The notes under the pieces were generated by a model. It worked only from the letters and a program-made list of their open reading frames with translations, ran no database searches and was not told the DNA's origin. Of a stretch of DNA of 8,351 nt, positions 1 to 7,325 are shown in pieces. The position numbers were made by a program, and so were the translations under genes. How positions within the stretch are numbered: position 1 is the first letter of the stretch; every line of letters begins with the position of its first letter. The DNA comes from Candidatus Zixiibacteriota bacterium (GTDB lineage Bacteria > Zixibacteria > MSB-5A5 > CAIYYT01), in NCBI GenBank assembly GCA_023134875.1, contig JAGLUH010000062.1, forward strand, positions 1 through 8,351, given 5' to 3'.

Positions 1-1404
1 CTGCGTCCCGATATGATCCTGCTCTCCGGCGGTATTGATGGCGGCACGACTACTCATGTCGTCGAAATCGCCGAACTGGTCAGCGCCGCCGATCCGAAAC
101 CGCGTCTTGGTTCCAGCTACCACCTGCCGATTATTTATGCCGGCAACAAGGAAGCGCGCGAGTTGGTCAAGGAGACACTGGAAGAGAAGGTCGATCTCAC
201 GATTGTCGACAACCTGCGACCGGTGCTGGAACGGGAAAACCTGCTGCCCGCCCGCGAGACGATCCATGACCTGTTCCTGGAACATGTGATGCAGCAGGCA
301 CCCGGGTACAAGAAACTGATGGCGTGGACTGATGCGCCGATCATGCCCACCCCGGGTGCGGTCGGTTCGATTATGAAGACCATCGCTGACCTGGAGAACA
401 TCGAGGTGGTCGGCGTCGATATCGGCGGTGCAACCACTGATATATTCTCGGTGTTCAAGGGTATTTTCAACCGCACGGTATCCGCCAATCTGGGAATGAG
501 CTACTCGGTCTCCAATGTCCTCGCCGAAACCGGTTTGGAGAATGTGATGCGTTGGATGCCGTTTGATATGGACGAACGTGACCTGCGCAACCGGATCAAG
601 AACAAGATGATTCGGCCGACCACCATTCCCCAATCGATGCAGGAATTGATCTACGAGCAGGCGATTGCCAAGGAAGCGTTGCGCCTGGCCTTTATCCAGC
701 ACAAAAGTTTCGCCACCGAGCTGAAAGGGGTGCAGCAGCAGCGGACGATCGCCGATGCCTTCGAGCAAACCGGCGCGGGCGCAACGCTGGTCAATATGAT
801 GACTCTCGATATGCTGATTGGCTCCGGTGGCGTCCTCAGTCACGCACCACGGCGGCAGCAGGCGGCTCTTATGATGATTGATGCTTTCCTGCCGGAGGGC
901 ATCACGCGCCTGGCGGTCGATTCGATTTTCATGATGCCGCAGTTGGGTGTGCTCGCGGAGGTGCATAAGGAGGCGGCTACCGAGGTCTTTAACAAGGACT
1001 GCCTGATCCATCTCGGCACCTGTATTTCGCCGACAGGTGATACCAAAGAAGGCCGGGACATGCTGAAGTATCGCTTTGAGTTCCCCGACGGCAGAACTGA
1101 GGAGGGCAAGCTCAAGTATGGCGAGATCAGGCGATTCGATCTCGGTTTTGACGAGAAAACAAATCTGCCCCTCAAGGCTAAGGCGGTTCTTGACCCGGAG
1201 GGCAGACTCGATATCGGTCATGGCAAGGGTTCAAAAGCGGAGACGATGGTTTCCGGCGGTGTAGTGGGAATTATCCTTGACGGCCGCGGTCGGCCCTTTG
1301 CATTGCCGACCGATAAGGCCGTGCGGGTAGGGAAACTGAAAGAGTGGATGATCGCTCTGGATATCTATCCGCCCGAATCGCTGGAGGAAGAGAAAACTGC
1401 ATAA
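1..1404 (+). CDS. Glutamate mutase MutL-family (GlmL-like) protein, 5'-partial
   Basis: The reading frame is open from base 1 (it begins LRPDMILLSGGIDGG), so the gene runs in from the left edge and 467 residues are visible; the ATG at 13 is internal. The family (MutL/GlmL, ASKHA ATPase fold) accompanies coenzyme-B12 carbon-skeleton mutases such as glutamate mutase and is thought to act as a chaperone or reactivase in the cytosol. Diagnostic motifs are the DGGTT turn near the visible start, the phosphate-binding-type VDIGGATTD (bases 415-441), GSGGVLSHAPR near 820-852, and the C-terminal GGVVGIILDGRGRP (about 1255-1300). Family members are about 460-600 residues, so only the N-terminal part is missing. 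An apparent beta-rich insert (about 1066-1230) precedes the C-terminal motif. The stop TAA overlaps the next ATG by one base. No mutase subunit is in view, so the client enzyme is unknown. The family call is from recognised motifs; the role is inferred. Confidence 0.85.
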   Translation: MRPDMILLSGGIDGGTTTHVVEIAELVSAADPKPRLGSSYHLPIIYAGNKEARELVKETLEEKVDLTIVDNLRPVLERENLLPARETIHDLFLEHVMQQAPGYKKLMAWTDAPIMPTPGAVGSIMKTIADLENIEVVGVDIGGATTDIFSVFKGIFNRTVSANLGMSYSVSNVLAETGLENVMRWMPFDMDERDLRNRIKNKMIRPTTIPQSMQELIYEQAIAKEALRLAFIQHKSFATELKGVQQQRTIADAFEQTGAGATLVNMMTLDMLIGSGGVLSHAPRRQQAALMMIDAFLPEGITRLAVDSIFMMPQLGVLAEVHKEAATEVFNKDCLIHLGTCISPTGDTKEGRDMLKYRFEFPDGRTEEGKLKYGEIRRFDLGFDEKTNLPLKAKAVLDPEGRLDIGHGKGSKAETMVSGGVVGIILDGRGRPFALPTDKAVRVGKLKEWMIALDIYPPESLEEEKTA

Positions 1405-2126
1405 TGAGAAGTGAGCTTCCAACGGAAGAAGAGTTGCTGCAGATTCTTGTCACAGACGCGGATGCTGCAGAGGGCGCAAATGAAGACGATCTGAACCAAC
1501 AGATTGCCGGCGACCCCCGTGGAAGGCGTGAGTTGCTCAAGCGCCACGAGTCTATGTTTGGTGTCCAGCGTACCATACTTTGGATATGGATATCCCTAGT
1601 TTGGACCATTGAGCCAAACTTGCAGGGGAACTTAGAGAGGCAGAAGATACTCTTATTCGCGTGTTGCAACATGTTCTACACTTTTTGGAATTTAATTGGT
1701 AGGGTACTGAACGATCTGTTTCGACTCGGCTATGACTTTGACAAAAGCGCTCCATCACTCTCACAACTCCTAAAGGATTGCCCTACCGACCATGAGATGG
1801 TTCGTCTTACACGGCGAGTGTTTAACTCTGATGTTCGAAAAGAGGTAACGCGTCTCCGGCATCTTTATGTCCATCAAAGGGCACCCCGCTTTGGAGATAA
1901 AGAACTCCTCGATATCCGGCAGGATGCAGAGGGAAATATCGTTACTGAATACAAGGATGATCCTGAGCACCCGATCAACGAAGCCCGCGAGTTGCTCGTC
2001 AAGGGATTCAATGAGCTGTTCAGTTACATTAAAGACTTTCAGAAGTTCTTCGATTCCGAGAATCGGGCGCTTGATGACTTGACTAAATCGGATGGGCAAG
2101 TTTGCTCTGGCCCTCCTGCCAGTTAG
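1404..2126 (+). CDS. HEPN-like protein (Cthe_2314-type), probable inserted accessory gene
   Basis: This frame gives 240 residues from ATG 1404. The frame is open further upstream (ATG 1344), but that part lies inside mutL; ATG 1404 overlaps the mutL stop as TAATG, favouring translational coupling. A purine-rich stretch (GGAGGAAGAG, from 1383) lies upstream. I see no signal peptide. The segment about residues 54-110 is hydrophobic and aromatic and probably forms a packed helical bundle, although a membrane contact cannot be excluded. The key motif is R152-HLYV-H157 within LRHLYVHQRAP, which fits the R-x4-6-H signature of HEPN domains, many of which are RNases in toxin-antitoxin and phage-defence loci. 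No partner such as a MNT nucleotidyltransferase is adjacent. The gene looks more AT-rich and differs in codon use from both neighbours, which suggests lateral insertion. The HEPN assignment is inferred from the motif and helical pattern; whether it is a nuclease is unknown. Confidence 0.7.
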   Translation: MRSELPTEEELLQILVTDADAAEGANEDDLNQQIAGDPRGRRELLKRHESMFGVQRTILWIWISLVWTIEPNLQGNLERQKILLFACCNMFYTFWNLIGRVLNDLFRLGYDFDKSAPSLSQLLKDCPTDHEMVRLTRRVFNSDVRKEVTRLRHLYVHQRAPRFGDKELLDIRQDAEGNIVTEYKDDPEHPINEARELLVKGFNELFSYIKDFQKFFDSENRALDDLTKSDGQVCSGPPAS

Positions 2127-2150
2127 TAGAGAGAAAAAGGCCACTTCACT

Positions 2151-2165
2151 GAGGATAGACAAATG
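2151..2165 (+). promoter_or_regulatory. Ribosome binding site of the KOW-domain gene
   Basis: GAGG at 2151-2154 lies 8 bases before ATG 2163. It shows that the KOW-domain gene can initiate on its own despite the upstream insertion-like gene. Confidence 0.6.
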
Positions 2166-3290
2166 GCACATACCTATACACCAGGTTTGAAAGTTGCCGA
2201 ACGGGAACTTATTACCAAGAAGAGAATCCTACCGCTTAAAGGCGATGTGATCGTTGAGGTCGGCGATAAGGTCGAACCGGATGATGTCGTCGCTCGCACG
2301 CATCTCCCCGGACTGGTGGAGACTATGAATGTCGCCAACATTCTCGGGCTGCCGCCGGAAGATGTCCCCGGTTGCATGCTCAAGAAAGAGGGTGACGAAA
2401 TCAAAGAGGGCGAAGTTATCGGCATGGCCAAGTCCTTCTTCGGCCTGTTCAAATCTGAGGCCAAGTCGAAAATCGAGGGTACGATTGAGACAATCTCCCA
2501 GGTGACGGGGCAGGTGCTGTTGCGCGGGAAGCCCGTACCGGTGGAGGTCAGGGCCTACCTGCGTGGTGAGGTGGTAGAAATATTCCCTCAAGAGGGGGCC
2601 GCCGTTCGCACCTGGGGTAGTTTTGTGCAGGGCATCTTCGGCATCGGTGGCGAGACGCATGGTGAACTGAAAGTCGTCGTACCCGCTGCCGACACCATCC
2701 TCCTCAAAGAGATGATCGACGAATCATGCCAGGGCAAAATCATCGTTGGTGGTTCACTGGTGACCGCTGACGCCCTAAAACGGGCTATCGAGGTCGGCGC
2801 GGCGGGAATTGTCGCCGGCGGGTTCTCCGACCGTGACCTGCGCGATTTCCTCGGCTACGACATCGGCGTCGCCATCACCGGTTCGGAAGATCTGGGTGTT
2901 ACCCTGGTGATTACCGAGGGTTTCGGCGAAATTGCCATGGCTCATAAGACTTTTGACTTGTTGAAGTCGAAAGAGGGACAATCTGCCTGCATCAACGGCG
3001 CCACCCAGATTCGCGCTGGCGTGATTCGCCCGGAGGTAATCATACCGATGGAAGGCGACATCAATGAAAAATTCGAGAAGGTCGCGGCGCACGAAACCGG
3101 CCTGCAGGTCGATTCGGTGATTCGCGTGATCCGTGCGCCCTATTTCGGCAGAATCGGCAAAGTCGTCGACCTCCCCTCACCACTGCAAGTACTGGGTTCG
3201 GAATCGAAAGCGCGAGTACTGACTGTCTCTTTCGACGGCGGCGAACCAATCGTGATTCCCCGCGCCAACGTCGAGATGATCGAAGATTAA
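2163..3290 (+). CDS. MutL-associated protein with barrel-sandwich-like N-terminus and C-terminal KOW motif
   Basis: This frame gives 375 residues with no signal peptide or membrane segment, so it is probably cytosolic. Residues about 20-140 carry repeated short beta units (LPLKGDVIVEVGDKVEPDD, then KEGDEIKEGEVIG, then IEGTIETISQVTGQVLLRGK). These resemble the barrel-sandwich hybrid fold of lipoyl/biotinyl and RnfC N-terminal domains, but no modifiable lysine motif is evident. The middle, about 170-270, is a mixed alpha/beta region rich in glycine (GGSLVTADALKRAIEVGAAG, then GIVAGGF). The C-terminus, about 317-372, reads VIRAPYFGRIGKVVDLP and ends in IPRANVEMIE, a KOW-type small beta-barrel known from NusG and ribosomal proteins. 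It follows the mutL-like gene, separated only by the HEPN-like gene, and has its own GAGG ribosome binding site. Its biochemical role is not known to me; a scaffold or partner for the MutL protein is a guess from position. Confidence 0.75.
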   Translation: MAHTYTPGLKVAERELITKKRILPLKGDVIVEVGDKVEPDDVVARTHLPGLVETMNVANILGLPPEDVPGCMLKKEGDEIKEGEVIGMAKSFFGLFKSEAKSKIEGTIETISQVTGQVLLRGKPVPVEVRAYLRGEVVEIFPQEGAAVRTWGSFVQGIFGIGGETHGELKVVVPAADTILLKEMIDESCQGKIIVGGSLVTADALKRAIEVGAAGIVAGGFSDRDLRDFLGYDIGVAITGSEDLGVTLVITEGFGEIAMAHKTFDLLKSKEGQSACINGATQIRAGVIRPEVIIPMEGDINEKFEKVAAHETGLQVDSVIRVIRAPYFGRIGKVVDLPSPLQVLGSESKARVLTVSFDGGEPIVIPRANVEMIED

Positions 3291-3377
3291 TCGCCAGCTA
3301 CCGCCGACAGGAACAAACGCGCTTCCAGGGATATGGGAGCTCCACCTGGTCATACTGCCGCACACAAGCATGAATTT

Positions 3378-3560
3378 GGATTCCCGCTTGCGGGCCTGTT
3401 GAAAAACCTGTGTTTTGCGTCATCGCGAGTCCGGCACAGGCGGACGTGGCGATCTCAACATGCCGCCTACAAACAACTTGGAGATTGCCATGTCGCTCAG
3501 GCCTTAAGTCCTTCACTCCTCGCAATGACTTTTTCAACAAGCCCTTGCGCGGGAATGACA
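3378..3560. repeat. Nested inverted-repeat (MITE-like) intergenic element
   Basis: The outer arms at 3378-3406 and 3530-3560 are imperfect inverted repeats: ATTCCCGC pairs with GCGGGAAT, and CCTGTTGAAAAA pairs with TTTTTCAACAAG. Inside are second arms, GTCATCGCGAG (3419-3429) with CTCGCAATGAC (3519-3529), and third arms, GTGGCGATCTC (3446-3456) with GAGATTGCCAT (3481-3491). This is the pattern of dispersed palindromic elements that begin GTCATTGCGAGG in many environmental genomes. The T-run just after the inner arm could make it end plus-strand transcripts. I see no coding capacity. Confidence 0.7.
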
Positions 3561-3570
3561 AACGTCTGGT

Positions 3571-3598
3571 TTGACCCCCTCTTAACATGTCATACTAT
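3571..3598 (+). promoter_or_regulatory. Candidate sigma70-type promoter for pepF
   Basis: TTGACC (3571-3576, five of six to the consensus) and TACTAT (3593-3598, four of six) are 16 bases apart, about 160 bases before the pepF start and just after the repeat element. The match is moderate, so this is a candidate only. Confidence 0.35.
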
Positions 3599-3622
3599 TT
3601 TCTAATTGTGATGCAACAAATC

Positions 3623-3661
3623 GTAGGGCAGAAGTTCCCGAATCAGGGAGACCTGCTCTAC
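3623..3661. repeat. Short palindromic intergenic repeat
   Basis: The arms GTAGGGCAG (3623-3631) and CTGCTCTAC (3653-3661) pair with one mismatch. An inner pair, TCCC (3636-3639) with GGGA (3646-3649), strengthens the hairpin. It lies between the candidate promoter and pepF, so it would be in the pepF leader. It looks like a dispersed repeat rather than a gene-specific control element; there is no T-tract typical of a terminator. Confidence 0.5.
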
Positions 3662-3743
3662 TGACGTTTCCGGGAAAGCTGATATTCCTGGTATCCGAAA
3701 AGATATTTTCTTATCTTTGTTCGATTTTGAGGACCAATGAGGG

Positions 3744-3758
3744 AAGGAAGTGACCATG
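3744..3758 (+). promoter_or_regulatory. Ribosome binding site that fixes the pepF start
   Basis: AAGGAAG (3744-3750) is five bases before ATG 3756. The in-frame GTG at 3750 overlaps this site and so is unlikely to be the start. Confidence 0.6.
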
Positions 3759-5636
3759 TCTGTTCTGCTGACTGATCACCAACTGATGCATTACCGGAGA
3801 TCCGGGGCACTGCTGGCCGCTACTGTCGGAGGCAAGACCAAAAAAGTTAAGCAGCGTTCTGAGATCGAGGATAAACACAAATGGCGATTGACGGATATTT
3901 ATCGATCGGATAAAGCCTGGCAGGATGATTTCGCTCGTCTCAAGGAGATGATCGGTCGGATCGGCAACTGGTCGGGCAAACTGGCAGATTCGGGTGATTC
4001 GCTCTTTAGCTGCCTTGATCAACGTGACCAGACCGCTATCCTGTTTAGCAAGCTGCAAACCTACGCCTACTTAAAGCTGGATGAGGACAATCGGGAAAGC
4101 CGCTACCAGGCGATGGTCGATGAGATTTCAGCGCTGGGCACTATCCTAGCGGAAGCGGGTTCCTTTATTGCGCCGGAAATCATGGCGATCAGCGCTGAGC
4201 AGCTGGAGGAAATGAAAGCGGCAACCGAACGCCTTAAGCTCTACGATCACCACCTGGACAACCTGAGACGGCTGCGTGCTCATATTCTCTCGCCGGCGGA
4301 AGAGAAGATCATCGCCCTTTCCGGCAATGTCAGTCGCAGCGCTTCACAGATTTTTCGGATGATAGATGATGCCGACCTTCAGTTCGGCACGGTAACCGAC
4401 GAAGAGGGGTTGGAGATCGCTCTCACCAAGCAGCGTTACTACGACTTGCTCGAAGCGAAGGATCGCAATGTCCGCAAGGAAGCGATGAGGGTATTCAACC
4501 GGGGATACTTGACTTACAGGAACACCCTGGGCGCAACGCTGGCAGCTTCGGTATATAACGACTTTTTCCACACTCAGGTGAGGAAATATGATAGCTGTCT
4601 GCAGGCATCCCTGGATACCGACAACATCCCCGAGAAGACCTACCAGAACCTGATCGAGACGGTGGCGGATAACCTGGCGGCGTTGCATCGCTACACTTCG
4701 CTGCGCAAGCGCGTACTGGGATATGACGAGCTGTATCCTTATGACATGTATGTCCCCCTCGTGCCAGAAGCGAAGCTGAAGATTGCCTATGATGAAGCGG
4801 TCTCACATTTACTGGAAGGGTTGGCGCCGCTGGGGCGGGAGTATATCGACAATCTGAAGATGGCGATCGAATCAGGCTGGATCGATGTTTTTGAAACCGA
4901 GTGCAAAGGTTCGGGCGCTTATTCCTGGAGCACCTATGCGACTCATTCTTTCGTCCTGATGAATTACAACGACACACTCGATAACATGTTCACCCTCGCC
5001 CATGAACTGGGCCATGCGCTCCATTCTTATTACTCCAAGCAGCATCAACCTTATATCTACTCCGGTCATGCTATCTTCACCGCCGAGGTGGCCTCGACTA
5101 CTAACGAGGCGATCCTGATGCACTACATGCTCCAGCGTACCAGCGACAAGGAGCAGAAAGCCTATCTTCTCAATTACAATATTCAGCAGATTGTCGGCAC
5201 TTTCTTTACCCAGACGATGTATTCCCAATTCGAGGATCAGGTTCATGCGGATGTCGAAGCGGGCCGGCCGCTGACCGCCGACTCGTTCCGGCAAGCCTTT
5301 CGCCGGAAATATCAGAAATTCTGGGGACCGGAATTGACGCTGCTGGAGGAATCCGACAGTGGTTGTTTGCGTATTCCTCATTTCTATCGCAGTTTCTATG
5401 TCTATCAATATGCTACCAGCTATGCGGCGGCGACGCTGATCTCCCAACGGATTCTGGCCGGCGATAAAGAAATGCAGGATAAGTACCTGAACTTCCTCAA
5501 GGCGGGCGAGTCGAAATACCCGATTGATATCCTCAAGGATGCCGGTGTCGACCTGACCAAACCCGACCCGATCAAAACTACCATCGAGCTTTTTGGTAGG
5601 CTCGTGAAGCAACTGGAGCAACTGCTTATGCCCTGA
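3756..5636 (+). CDS. pepF: Oligoendopeptidase F (M3B zinc metallopeptidase)
   Basis: This frame gives 626 residues from ATG 3756. The enzyme hydrolyses short peptides in the cytosol and acts in peptide turnover; no signal peptide is present. The zinc site is intact: H416-E-L-G-H420 (bases 5001-5015), with the third ligand in TAEVAST, probably E444, 24 residues after the second histidine as in the M3 family. The C-terminal signature [20 protein letters not shown], starting at about residue 540, carries the conserved tyrosines that line the active site. The family-typical start ([16 protein letters not shown]) begins about 33 residues in, so the protein carries a short basic N-terminal extension or the true start is later; no later start has a clear ribosome binding site. 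Length otherwise matches the usual 600 or so residues. The gene stands alone, after a long repeat-bearing intergenic region, and base composition agrees with the mutL-like gene, so it looks like a host gene. Confidence 0.95.
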   Translation: MSVLLTDHQLMHYRRSGALLAATVGGKTKKVKQRSEIEDKHKWRLTDIYRSDKAWQDDFARLKEMIGRIGNWSGKLADSGDSLFSCLDQRDQTAILFSKLQTYAYLKLDEDNRESRYQAMVDEISALGTILAEAGSFIAPEIMAISAEQLEEMKAATERLKLYDHHLDNLRRLRAHILSPAEEKIIALSGNVSRSASQIFRMIDDADLQFGTVTDEEGLEIALTKQRYYDLLEAKDRNVRKEAMRVFNRGYLTYRNTLGATLAASVYNDFFHTQVRKYDSCLQASLDTDNIPEKTYQNLIETVADNLAALHRYTSLRKRVLGYDELYPYDMYVPLVPEAKLKIAYDEAVSHLLEGLAPLGREYIDNLKMAIESGWIDVFETECKGSGAYSWSTYATHSFVLMNYNDTLDNMFTLAHELGHALHSYYSKQHQPYIYSGHAIFTAEVASTTNEAILMHYMLQRTSDKEQKAYLLNYNIQQIVGTFFTQTMYSQFEDQVHADVEAGRPLTADSFRQAFRRKYQKFWGPELTLLEESDSGCLRIPHFYRSFYVYQYATSYAAATLISQRILAGDKEMQDKYLNFLKAGESKYPIDILKDAGVDLTKPDPIKTTIELFGRLVKQLEQLLMP

Positions 5637-5641
5637 TACCG

Positions 5642-5800
5642 GCTGGCAACATGCTGCCCGCCTGGGTCAAGACGATCTGTGTCGATATCAATCCCTCCGT
5701 GGTAACCAAGCTTGCCGATCGCGGTTCAGCGCAAACCATCGGCATCGTCACCGATGTCCGACTGTTTCTGCACCTGTTCTCCGACAGACTCTGCAAGTAG
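5642..5800 (+). pseudogene. C-terminal remnant of a TIGR00300 (LOR/SDH-type) protein
   Basis: Starting five bases after the pepF stop, one frame reads [11 protein letters not shown], then [18 protein letters not shown], then [17 protein letters not shown] and ends at TAG 5798-5800. About 52 codons are open, with host-like codon use. The [15 protein letters not shown]...GIVTDV pattern is, as I remember it, the C-terminal end of the TIGR00300 family (annotated as lysine-oxoglutarate reductase/saccharopine dehydrogenase-like, and related to the ornithine-forming domain of cyanobacterial arginine dihydrolase). The whole protein is around 400 residues, so nearly all of it is missing. ATG 5651 could give a 49-residue peptide, but there is no good ribosome binding site. 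The abrupt start next to pepF suggests a deletion that joined the two. The family name is from memory and could be wrong; the remnant nature is clearer. Confidence 0.5.
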
Positions 5801-6090
5801 CGCGCGCGGCGTTACGGTTAGCGGATCACGCCCCCCTTCCTGTCACAATGGAAGTAGCTTATCCTCAGACGGCGAGCAACCTCGCCGCATTTTGTTTCGC
5901 ACGTGGCTCACGCCTACTTAGCAGCAGCTATAACCTATTATCCCACAAGGGATCGCAACACGTGAGGGGATTGTCGACCAGCGGGCTCATTGGAAGAATC
6001 GGGAGGAGATGAAGTAACAAGTAGCCCTCCCGTCGTTCCGCTTGTCCGAGCCGTGCCTGCGCTGACGTTTCCGACAGAAGGACGAACATT
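5801..6090. other. Intergenic region between convergent units
   Basis: I see no gene here. Besides the hairpin at 5870-5897 there is an inverted repeat CGGGAGG (6000-6006) with CCTCCCG (6026-6032) and a 19-base loop without a T-tract. The 12-mer CTGACGTTTCCG at 6062-6073 also occurs at 3661-3672, next to the other intergenic hairpin, so part of this stretch may be dispersed-repeat material. Confidence 0.5.
5870..5897 (+). terminator. Rho-independent-type terminator downstream of pepF
   Basis: A perfect seven-base stem, CGGCGAG (5870-5876) with CTCGCCG (5881-5887), encloses a CAAC loop and is followed by CATTTTGTTT. It would close the pepF transcript and separate it from the convergent minus-strand genes. 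The T-tract is interrupted, so strength is uncertain. Confidence 0.5.
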
Positions 6091-6594
6091 TTATGAAGAT
6101 GGGAGGTTCAGTGTCTTAAGTAAATCAAGGGCTTTGTCGTCATTACGGTTCTTGCACTTAGCCGCTTTCTTATGCCGGACAGCTGCTAGTGCCTGTTCGT
6201 GCGTCATCCCGCTCTCACGAAAGGCATCATATGTTGCAGCTATCTCCAAGACCACCCGATCTGTTTCGACCATCATCTGGACTGCATGCCCAAACTTTGC
6301 TTTAATGTCTTCCAACTCGGCGCCAGGCTTTGAAGTGATAACATAATATGGCCGACCATCCTGAGCGTGTTGTTCACTCTCTTCGACAAGACCCAATAGT
6401 TCAAGTAACCCAACCTCAGCTTGAAGCCCTTCGCTATAAGGCCCATAAAAATGAAGCATGTAGTCGTAATCAGTGGGCAGGTCAAGTCTCTGTAGAAGCT
6501 TGACGGTCTTTTGGAGGCGAGTTCTGCCAATAACTTGCCCCTCAGGGTGTGCAGCAATAACAGCTGCCAGTAGCCTAAATCGTTCAGGGTTCAT
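6091..6594 (-). CDS. YwgA-family protein (SocA/PanA-like fold), partner of the HD protein
   Basis: This frame gives 167 residues, close to the usual YwgA length. The start codon ATG overlaps the stop of the HD gene by four bases (ATGA), and AAGGAG (6610-6605 on the minus strand) lies 10 bases upstream, inside the HD gene. The N-terminal part is a probable winged-helix-like region with GRTRLQK (residues 23-29), HFYGPYSEGL (48-57) and a following LLELLGLVEE helix. This arrangement is like B. subtilis YwgA and also like the SocA/PanA (former DUF4065) antitoxin domain, with its KLQK...YGP pattern. The C-terminal third is helical, lysine-rich and probably soluble. No enzyme motif is visible. In B. 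subtilis the homologous ywfO and ywgA are neighbours, so pairing with an HD hydrolase looks conserved. A regulator or antitoxin-like role is inferred, not shown. Confidence 0.75.
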   Translation of the reverse strand: MNPERFRLLAAVIAAHPEGQVIGRTRLQKTVKLLQRLDLPTDYDYMLHFYGPYSEGLQAEVGLLELLGLVEESEQHAQDGRPYYVITSKPGAELEDIKAKFGHAVQMMVETDRVVLEIAATYDAFRESGMTHEQALAAVRHKKAAKCKNRNDDKALDLLKTLNLPSS

Positions 6595-7322
6595 GTTTGG
6601 TTCTCTCCTTTCCAGGATTCCGTCAGCTCAAGTATTTCCGCCCTTGCTTCTTCAGGAAAGTAATAACGAAGCTGTGTTATCTTTTTTCGCAATGCATTAA
6701 CTTGATCGGACCTTTGGTCAAGCGTCTTTATTTGTCCGGTCGAATCTTCAACAAAAATCTGCGTTGCAGGATTATCTTCACTTGGATCGTAAACTTTGTA
6801 AGGTGTATCTGCTGGGGTATCGGAAGCAAGGCCATAGTTCTCATTAATATACTTCTTGACTATATCTTCCGCCTTCTTGCTGAACTCAACAACCTTATCC
6901 GCATCGATGCCGGTTGCATCAACGCACTTATAGAGAAGACGATGAAGAAGACCTTTCGCCAGGCGCTTAAGAAGAGAATCAGCACACACTTCACAGCGTT
7001 TGAGGAACTCCGCGATAGAGTGGTCATCCAGCAGTAAATAATCTTCTAACGTCAAGTTTCCAGAAAAGGCTTTGATCAAAGCTGAGGGCGTTCCCTCGAC
7101 AATCCTATCCTTCTTATCCGGTGTCTCTTCTGCATCGAGTAACTCCTTATAACGCTTGAAAAGAAGCCTGAGCATAACCTCCGCTGAGCGTGTAGCTTTA
7201 TGGAAATAGACGGCTTGATACATGTGATATCTTGCAAAGATATACTGTTCTGTTGCATAGAATGCTTTCCTGCCTATGTATATGCGCTTGCGGTTCTCAT
7301 CAACATGTAAATGGTCAATCAG
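6591..7322 (-). CDS. HD-domain phosphohydrolase, C-terminal portion after the in-frame TAG
   Basis: This is the continuation of the HD frame after the amber codon, 243 codons with no other stop. If translated separately, ATG 7223 would give 210 residues, but the 33 codons between the TAG and that ATG are also family-like (LIDHLHVDE, then GRKAFYATEQYIFARYHMYQ), so the two parts belong to one protein. FARYHMYQAVYFHKATRSAE is the conserved helix that follows the HD core in YwfO/SAMHD1-type hydrolases and helps build the nucleotide pocket and oligomer. The rest is helical (HRLLYKC about 6950, ending in YYFPEEARAEILEL) and probably mediates oligomerisation. I see no convincing ribosome binding site before ATG 7223. 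It ends four bases into the YwgA gene. Alone this piece has no metal site and should be inactive. Confidence 0.75.
   Translation of the reverse strand: MIDHLHVDENRKRIYIGRKAFYATEQYIFARYHMYQAVYFHKATRSAEVMLRLLFKRYKELLDAEETPDKKDRIVEGTPSALIKAFSGNLTLEDYLLLDDHSIAEFLKRCEVCADSLLKRLAKGLLHRLLYKCVDATGIDADKVVEFSKKAEDIVKKYINENYGLASDTPADTPYKVYDPSEDNPATQIFVEDSTGQIKTLDQRSDQVNALRKKITQLRYYFPEEARAEILELTESWKGENQT
6605..6610 (-). promoter_or_regulatory. Ribosome binding site of the YwgA gene
   Basis: AAGGAG on the minus strand, 10 bases before the YwgA ATG, is a near-perfect anti-16S match. It would let YwgA be made in excess of, or independently from, the interrupted HD protein. Confidence 0.65.
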
Positions 7323-7325
7323 CTA
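7323..7325 (-). other. Single in-frame TAG inside the HD gene
   Basis: Codon 212 of a 456-codon frame (7958 to 6591) is TAG, between YGKFDLR and LIDHLHVDE. Both sides are in the same frame, and no other stop interrupts the rest. Homologues usually have a bulky residue at this place (for instance FDLxWLI), so a TGG to TAG change is a simple origin. TAG also ends the HEPN-like gene here, so it is an ordinary stop codon in this genome. Confidence 0.85.

Noticed and set aside
1344..1403. Earlier ATG for the HEPN-like gene
   Set aside because: It lies 60 bases inside mutL in another frame; the TAATG overlap at 1404 is the more usual coupled start.
3291..3370. Terminator after the KOW-domain gene
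   Set aside because: CCAGG/CCTGG and GGAGCTCC can pair weakly around 3326-3350 but there is no T-tract, so it is not called.
4872..5621. 249-codon minus-strand ORF inside pepF
   Set aside because: It is antisense to the conserved C-terminal half of PepF; long shadows like this are expected in GC-rich genes.
5990..6346. 118-codon plus-strand ORF over the end of the YwgA gene
   Set aside because: It is antisense to the clearly recognisable YwgA frame; its serine-rich translation has no family pattern.
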